Positions 57,985 through 64,000 of a stretch of 64,000 nt of DNA are shown here, piece after piece. Source of the stretch: Comamonadaceae bacterium UBA4962 (GTDB lineage: Bacteria > Pseudomonadota > Gammaproteobacteria > Burkholderiales > Burkholderiaceae_C); contig DHAE01000004.1 of the NCBI GenBank assembly GCA_002397315.1, positions 62,001 to 126,000 on the forward strand, written 5' to 3'. Positions within the stretch are counted from its first letter, which is position 1. Each line of letters starts with the position of its first letter. A program made the position numbers and the translations under genes. The notes under the pieces were generated by a model. It had not been told where the DNA came from. It saw only the letters and a program-made list of their open reading frames with translations, and searched no databases.

Positions 57985-59124
57985 TCAGCGGCGGAATTTG
58001 CCGTCCGCGCCGACGATGGAGAGGTCCGCGAAGTCGAGCCCCGTGTGGTCCGTGGGGCTGTAGCCCACTTCCAGCCCGCCCAGGTCGAACCGGCGCATGC
58101 CTTCGAGCGCTGCCTGGAGTGTCGCCCGCGTGGGCTTGGGGCCGGCGCGCCGCAGCCCTTCCACCAGCACCTTGGCGGAGGCGTAGCCTTCGAGCATCGC
58201 GGCGCTGAGTTCGCCGTCCGGTGTGCCCTTCTTCGCGAGCGCCTGCGCCTCCTTCACCATCGGCACCGCCACGGAGCGCTCGTTCGGGAACACCTGGGTG
58301 ACGATGGTGCCCGCGGCGTTGGGCCCCAGGCCGGCGACGAAGCCGGGCGTGGCGTTGTTCGACAGCGTCACCAGCTGCGCCTTGGAGCCGGCCGCGCGGA
58401 TCGCCGCGATGCCGTCCGCCACGGCCTGCGCGGTGCCGACGATCAGCACGCCCTGGGCGTCCGCGCGGGCGACCTCGGGGGCGATGCGGCTGAAATCGGG
58501 CCGGCTGCGGTCGAAGGTGGCCCGCATGGCAGGCTCCAGCCGTGCCCGCCCCAGGCCGCGCAGGGCGCCCTGCAGCGCGTCGTTGCCGAAGCTGTCGTCC
58601 ACCGTGAGCAGGGCGATGCGCTGCATGCCGATGCCGGCCAGGTGGCCCATGGCCTTCTCCGCCTCGCGCTGGTAGGAGGCGCGCACGTTGAACACGTACT
58701 TGCGCAGCGGCGCGTGCAGCACCATCGCGCCCGTGGAGGGGCCGACGAGCGGCACCGCATGGCGGTCGAGCAGCGGCAGCACCGCCTCGGTGTGCGGCGT
58801 GCCGCGCGTGAGGAAGAGGGCGATGACGCCCTTCCGTTCGATGAGCGTGCGGGCGTTCTCGGCCGACACCTTCGGATCGAAGCGGTCGTCCAGCGATACG
58901 AGTTCGATCTTCTCGCCGCCCACGCCGCCTTCGGCGTTCACCGCGTCGAGGTAGAGCTTCGCGCCGCGGGTCACGTCCTGCACGCCGGCCGAGACGGGGC
59001 CGGTGAAGCCCGCCGTCTGGCCGACGAGCAGCTGCGCCCCCGCAGGGAAAGAGGCCAGCGATACGGCGAGAAGGAGCGGTGCGGCGAAACCGAGGATGGG
59101 GCGGCGGCGTGCGGATGGGGTCAT
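57985..59124 (-). CDS. Branched-chain-amino-acid-type ABC transporter binding protein
   Basis: 379 residues. The signal peptide (SARRRPILGFAAPLLLAVSLASFPAGA, cleavage about 29) is followed by a LivJ-type fold: L-V-G-Q-T-A-G-F-T-G-P-V-S-A-G, LYLDAVNAEGGVGGEKIELVSLDD, and the lobe-two text VLIVGTAQAVADGIAAIRAAG. There is no permease or ATPase beside it, so it is an orphan receptor that borrows membrane parts. Ligand unknown, probably an amino acid or aromatic acid. ATG 59122-59124 chosen because an earlier start would put 39 unlike residues before the signal. Confidence 0.9.
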   Translation of the reverse strand: MTPSARRRPILGFAAPLLLAVSLASFPAGAQLLVGQTAGFTGPVSAGVQDVTRGAKLYLDAVNAEGGVGGEKIELVSLDDRFDPKVSAENARTLIERKGVIALFLTRGTPHTEAVLPLLDRHAVPLVGPSTGAMVLHAPLRKYVFNVRASYQREAEKAMGHLAGIGMQRIALLTVDDSFGNDALQGALRGLGRARLEPAMRATFDRSRPDFSRIAPEVARADAQGVLIVGTAQAVADGIAAIRAAGSKAQLVTLSNNATPGFVAGLGPNAAGTIVTQVFPNERSVAVPMVKEAQALAKKGTPDGELSAAMLEGYASAKVLVEGLRRAGPKPTRATLQAALEGMRRFDLGGLEVGYSPTDHTGLDFADLSIVGADGKFRR

Positions 59125-59310
59125 GGCGTGTGGCGCGGCGAGCAGCCGGCGAAGGCAGGGACGAAAGGAGGCGAGGAAAACCCGGCCCGATGGTGCCGCC
59201 CTGCCGGCGGTCTGGCATCCGCACGTTCCCCAGGTGGGCATGCGGTCGCGCGCACGCCGGCCGGCACCGGCGGAACCGCGGTGCCGGCCGGCACGGGGGC
59301 GCTTTCCGGA

Positions 59311-60294
59311 TCAGTCCAGCTTCAGCTTCTGCTTGGCCACCACGCCCTTGTAGAGCTCGTACTCGGCCTTGGTCTGTGCCGTGAACTCTTCCGGCGTGTT
59401 GCCGACGACGATCGAGCCCGTGTCCTCGATGCGCTGGCGCACGGCCGGGTCCTGCAGCGTCTTGCGGACGGCCTGCGAGATCTTGTCGACCACCTCGCGC
59501 GGCAGGTTCTTCGGGCCGTGGATGCCGTAGAACGCCATCCGGTTCACGGGCTCGAAGCCGACTTCCTTGAAGGTGGGCACGTCGGGCATCGAGGGCAGGC
59601 GCTGGGGTGCCGCCACCGCGATCGCGATGAGCCGCTTTTCCTTGATGAACGGCAGCGCGGAGGGCAGGTTGTCGAAGATCATCGGCACCTGGCCGGCCAC
59701 CGCGTCGTTGAGCGCCGGGCCCGCGCCCTTGTAGCCGATGTGTTCGAGCCCCAGGCCGGAGAGCGACTTGAACAGTTCCATCTGCAGGTGGCCGATGCCG
59801 CCCGTGCCCGAGGTGGCGAACGAATACTTGCCCGGGTTGGCTTTCACCTCGGCCATGAACGCCTTGAAGTCCTTCGCCGGGAAGCTCGGGTGCACGGCCA
59901 GCACGTTCGGGGTGGCGGCCATGTTGACGATCGACGTGAAATCGGTGAGCGGGTTGTATTTCACCGCGGGATTGATGGCGGGCGCGGACGCGACCGACGA
60001 CACCGTCGCCACGCCGAGCGTGTAGCCGTCCGGTGCGGCGCGGGCGATCTCCGTCGCGCCGACCACGCCGCCCGCGCCGGCCTTGTTGTCCACCACCACC
60101 GGCTGGCCCAGCGTCGTGCCCAGCGACTGCGACACCACGCGCGCCACGATGTCGGTCGTGCCGCCCGGGGCGAACGGCACGATCAGGCGCACGGTCTTGT
60201 TGGGGTAATCCTGGGCGAGGGCGGGGCCTGCGCCGATCAGCAGGGCGGTGGCGGCCAGGGCCGTGCGGCGCGTGAGGGATGCGGTACGTGTCAT
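59311..60294 (-). CDS. Bug-family tripartite tricarboxylate transporter receptor
   Basis: 327 residues: signal peptide with twin Arg (LTRRTALAATALLIGAGPALAQ), then Y-P-N-K-T-V-R-L-I-V-P-F-A-P-G-G-T-T-D-I-V-A-R and N-K-A-G-A-G-G-V-V-G-A-T-E-I-A-R-A-A-P-D-G-Y-T, the Bug hallmarks. It diverges from a DctB/DctD-like two-component system and has a sigma-54 promoter about 100 bp upstream, so it is very probably that system's target. The ligand is presumably a carboxylate. No TctAB genes are adjacent. Confidence 0.95.
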   Translation of the reverse strand: MTRTASLTRRTALAATALLIGAGPALAQDYPNKTVRLIVPFAPGGTTDIVARVVSQSLGTTLGQPVVVDNKAGAGGVVGATEIARAAPDGYTLGVATVSSVASAPAINPAVKYNPLTDFTSIVNMAATPNVLAVHPSFPAKDFKAFMAEVKANPGKYSFATSGTGGIGHLQMELFKSLSGLGLEHIGYKGAGPALNDAVAGQVPMIFDNLPSALPFIKEKRLIAIAVAAPQRLPSMPDVPTFKEVGFEPVNRMAFYGIHGPKNLPREVVDKISQAVRKTLQDPAVRQRIEDTGSIVVGNTPEEFTAQTKAEYELYKGVVAKQKLKLD

Positions 60295-60389
60295 GTCGAT
60301 GTCTCCTGAGGGGTCTGTGGGTTCCTGCCGGGCCGCCGCGCCGGACCCGGATCGGGAGCCGGCGCGGCAGTCTGCGCGGTTCCGTCTTT

Positions 60390-60404
60390 GCAGCTTGCGT
60401 GCCA
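60390..60404 (-). promoter_or_regulatory. Sigma-54 (-24/-12) promoter of the Bug receptor
   Basis: The minus strand reads TGGCACGCAAGCTGC: GG at -24 and GC at -12 with exact spacing, close to TGGCACG-N4-TTGC (only the first T of TTGC is C). It lies about 96 bp before the receptor start. The nearby regulator carries the GAFTGA sigma-54 contact motif. Confidence 0.85.
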
Positions 60405-60505
60405 CCTTCCGGCCTGACCTTGCGGATGGGCCCGCGGGGCGCGCCGCGGCTGGAGAGGGTGCTGTGAAGCCCGGTGGCAGCGGCCCCCGAGGATGCCATC
60501 TGCAG

Positions 60506-60552
60506 CGGCGGATTTCCGCACGGGAGGGGGTGCTTTGTGCGGATTCCCGCAC
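60506..60552. promoter_or_regulatory. Two 16-bp palindromic enhancer sites (DctD-like UAS)
   Basis: Site B, GTGCGGATTCCCGCAC (60537-60552), is a near-perfect palindrome with 6-bp arms. Site A, CGGCGGATTTCCGCAC (60506-60521), shares 13 of 16 positions. The centres are 31 bp apart, three helical turns, and lie about 105-155 bp upstream of the -24 element, where a sigma-54 activator would bind as a pair of dimers. Confidence 0.75.
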
Positions 60553-60637
60553 AGGACGTTCTGTCAACGGGGGTAGCCCTTGCCTGGGGCTTTCCCCGAC
60601 CCACCACAATGCGGGCGCGACCCACCCCGTCCCCCTC

Positions 60638-62464
60638 TTGAAACCCGACCGTTCCCTCCTGATCCCCGGCCTCGCGGTGCTGGCCTGCGTGTGCGCCGGG
60701 GCGCTGGCCTACCGCACCTCGCTCGAGGCGCAGCTCGCCCACCAGCAGCGCGCGGCCGCGCAGCGGCTCGACTTCGCCGCGCAGAGCCTGGATTCGCTGC
60801 TGCACCGCAACGAGGCCCTGCCCGCGCTGCTGGCGCTGGACGACGGAACGGCCCGCGCGCTGGGCAATCCCGGGGCCGCCAACCTGCGGGCCGCCAATGC
60901 CTTCCTGGGGCGTGCCGCGGGCCTGGCGGACGTGGAGGCGGCCTACCTCATGGACACCCGGGGCCTGACGATCGCGGCCAGCAACTGGAACCAGCCCAGC
61001 AGCTTCGTGGGGCAGAACTACCGGTTCCGGCCGTACTTCGAAGCCGCGATGCAGGGGCGCACGGGGCGCTTCTACGGCGTGGGCGCCACCACCGGCAAGC
61101 CCGGCTACTTCATCGCCGCGCCGCTGCCCGCGGAGGCGCCCGCGCGCGGCGTCGTCGCGGTGAAGATCTCGCTGGACACCTTCGAGGCGGCGCTGGCGGC
61201 CAGCGGCGACACGGTGCTGCTGGCAGACCGCGACGGCGTGGTGTTCCTCAGCACCGAGGCGGAATGGCGCTACCGCACGCTCGCTCCCCTCGGCGGTGAA
61301 GCGCTCGTGCGGCTGCAGAGCGCGCAGCAGTACGGCCGCCATGCGCTGCGGCCCCTCGACCATGGCCTGGGTGCCTGGCCCGAGGGCCGCACGGCGGTGC
61401 GCCTGCGGCGCGCGGGCCAGGAGCGCGACTTCACCGTGGCCGCGCGCGGCGTGGGGCCGCTCGGCTGGCAGATGCTGCTGCTGGCCGACCAGACCCCGGC
61501 GCGGCAGGAGTCCCTGGTGGCGGGCCTGGCGGGCGCGCTCTGCGCCGCGCTGCTGCTGGGCCTGGTGCTCTACCAGCGGCTGGACCGGCAGGGCCAGGCC
61601 GAACGCCGTGCCAGTGCCCAGCGCCTGCAGACCGCGCGCGACATGCTGGAGACGCAGATCGCGCAGCGCACCGCCGACCTGACGGCCGCCAACGCCGCCC
61701 TGCAGGACCGCGTGCGCGATCTGCAGCACGCCGAACAGATCCTGCGCGGCACGCGCGACGCGGCCGTGCAGGCCGGCAAGCTGGCGGTGCTCGGCCAGAT
61801 GGCGGCCGGCATGGGCCACGAACTCAACCAGCCGCTGGCCGCGCTGCAGACCCTGTCGGACAACGCCATCGCGCTCGACCGCCAGGGCCGCCGCGAGGAC
61901 GTGGCCGAGAACCTGCGCCTGATCGGCGAACTCGCGGCGCGCATGGGCCGGATCGTGCGGCAGCTCAAGAGCTTCGTGCGCAAGGAAACGCCCGTGCTGC
62001 GGCCCTGCAGCGTGCGCGATGCGCTCGACCACGCGCTCATGCTGCTGGCCCAGCGCTGCACGGCCGTGCAGGCGCGCATCGAGGTGGACGACTTCGCGCC
62101 GGGCCTGTGCGTGCAGGCCGACGCCACGCGGCTGGAGCAGGTGCTGGTGAACCTGCTGCGCAACGGCCTGGACGCCGTGCAGGACCAGCCCGTGCGCGTG
62201 GTGCGCTTCGCCGCGGCGGCCCTGGGCGAGCGGGTGCGATTGCGCGTCGCCGACACCGGCGGCGGCATCGCGCCCGAGGCGAAGGACCGGCTGTTCGAGC
62301 CCTTCTTCACGACCAAGGCGGGCGAGGGGCTGGGGCTGGGCCTCGCGGTTTCGCGCATCATCGTGGAAGGCATGGGCGGCACCCTGGCCGCGGACGACCC
62401 TCCGCAGGGCGGCGGCGCGGAGTTCACCGTCACCCTGCCGCTCGCCCGCGCCGACGATGCCTGA
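60638..62464 (+). CDS. DctB-like sensor histidine kinase
   Basis: 608 residues from TTG 60638; there is no in-frame ATG near the first membrane helix, so a TTG start is the best fit, though it lacks a clear ribosome site. Helix 1 (LIPGLAVLACVCAGALAY), a periplasmic double-CACHE domain (about 30-275) with Y-F-E-A-A-M-Q-G-R-T-G-R-F-Y-G-V-G near 120-140, helix 2 (about 290-308), a coiled coil, HisKA with His394 (MAAGMGHELNQPLAAL), and an ATPase domain (DTGGGI, GLGLGLAV). DctB senses C4-dicarboxylates; here the periplasmic site may read the Bug receptor's ligand. Confidence 0.92.
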   Translation: MKPDRSLLIPGLAVLACVCAGALAYRTSLEAQLAHQQRAAAQRLDFAAQSLDSLLHRNEALPALLALDDGTARALGNPGAANLRAANAFLGRAAGLADVEAAYLMDTRGLTIAASNWNQPSSFVGQNYRFRPYFEAAMQGRTGRFYGVGATTGKPGYFIAAPLPAEAPARGVVAVKISLDTFEAALAASGDTVLLADRDGVVFLSTEAEWRYRTLAPLGGEALVRLQSAQQYGRHALRPLDHGLGAWPEGRTAVRLRRAGQERDFTVAARGVGPLGWQMLLLADQTPARQESLVAGLAGALCAALLLGLVLYQRLDRQGQAERRASAQRLQTARDMLETQIAQRTADLTAANAALQDRVRDLQHAEQILRGTRDAAVQAGKLAVLGQMAAGMGHELNQPLAALQTLSDNAIALDRQGRREDVAENLRLIGELAARMGRIVRQLKSFVRKETPVLRPCSVRDALDHALMLLAQRCTAVQARIEVDDFAPGLCVQADATRLEQVLVNLLRNGLDAVQDQPVRVVRFAAAALGERVRLRVADTGGGIAPEAKDRLFEPFFTTKAGEGLGLGLAVSRIIVEGMGGTLAADDPPQGGGAEFTVTLPLARADDA

Positions 62465-62494
62465 CACCCTTCCGCCCCAAAGACGTTCCTGCCG

Positions 62495-63868
<1,374 letters not shown>

Positions 63869-63887
63869 GGACGCGCTGCCGGCGGCC

Positions 63888-64000
63888 TCAATCCAGTTGC
63901 AGGCTCGCTTCCTTCGCGGCCCTGGGCAGCACGGCCAGCTCGCGTTGCAGGACGCCGGCGAACGCCTCCGGCGTGTTGTCCGTCGCCGGGGCCACGCCGC
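63888..64000 (-). CDS. Bug-family receptor, C-terminal end only (start outside window)
   Basis: The minus strand ends in 37 codons reading G-V-A-P-A-T-D-N-T-P-E-A-F-A-G-V-L ... A-A-K-E-A-S-L-Q-L-D then stop. The N-T-P-E-x-F-A and final L-x-L-D text is the usual end of Bug receptors, and the same ending (NTPEEF ... LKLD) is seen in the gene at 59311. It faces the DctD-like regulator tail to tail. A second Bug gene next to the same two-component system suggests a shared regulon. Confidence 0.7.
   Translation of the reverse strand, partial: GVAPATDNTPEAFAGVLQRELAVLPRAAKEASLQLD

Overview
The window is a very GC-rich (roughly 68-70% by eye), densely coded chromosomal segment of a beta-proteobacterium, most likely Comamonadaceae and Acidovorax/Paracidovorax-like. 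The reasons are two full and one partial Bug-type tripartite-tricarboxylate receptors, many LysR regulators paired with divergent targets, an SAH riboswitch in front of metH, and dispersed GC-rich intergenic repeats. The genus is an inference. I see no rRNA, tRNA, CRISPR array, transposase or phage gene.

Layout. 1-15.3 kb: cytochrome b561 C-terminus, a secreted protein, an Ala/Pro-rich protein, glutamate dehydrogenase, a PPK2 kinase, a TonB siderophore receptor with a Fur-box-like site, a GH19-like lysozyme overlapping a secreted DUF4087 protein (possible effector/immunity pair), and a LysR/PACE efflux pair. 10.9-23.8 kb: a short-chain amide/urea island. An unusual NCS1 permease-histidine kinase-receiver fusion with a LuxR-type response regulator faces a urtABCDE-type ABC importer, formamidase fmdA, fmdB and aliphatic amidase amiE. 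23.9-34.2 kb: a LysR-controlled muconate-cycloisomerase-like gene with a Bug receptor, a MocR regulator, a LysR/MFS pair, an acyltransferase and a lipoprotein. 34.3-40 kb: SAH riboswitch plus a MetH lacking its homocysteine domain, then a putative Pho box, a 55-residue lipoprotein and phospholipase C.

40.2-48.3 kb: the most notable region. Eight tightly overlapping genes encode what looks like a full cytidine-diphosphoramidate pathway as worked out for the Campylobacter jejuni capsule (glutamine kinase, gamma-glutamyl-CDP-amidate hydrolase, methyltransferase, cytidylyltransferase, CysC-like kinase). They are followed by a sulfotransferase-fold protein and a Wzm/Wzt polysaccharide ABC exporter. 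I infer phosphoramidate decoration of an exported surface glycan, with the sulfotransferase-like protein as candidate transferase. No glycosyltransferase is present, so the glycan backbone must be made elsewhere.

48.3-64 kb: a diguanylate cyclase, YihY/BrkB, DUF72, a glycine-zipper protein, ferredoxin-NADP reductase, a LysR/SDR pair, a chemoreceptor with a CheR-docking tail, a Leu/Ile/Val-type binding protein, and a Bug receptor divergent from a DctB/DctD-like two-component system. A sigma-54 promoter and two 16-bp palindromes between them look like that system's target.
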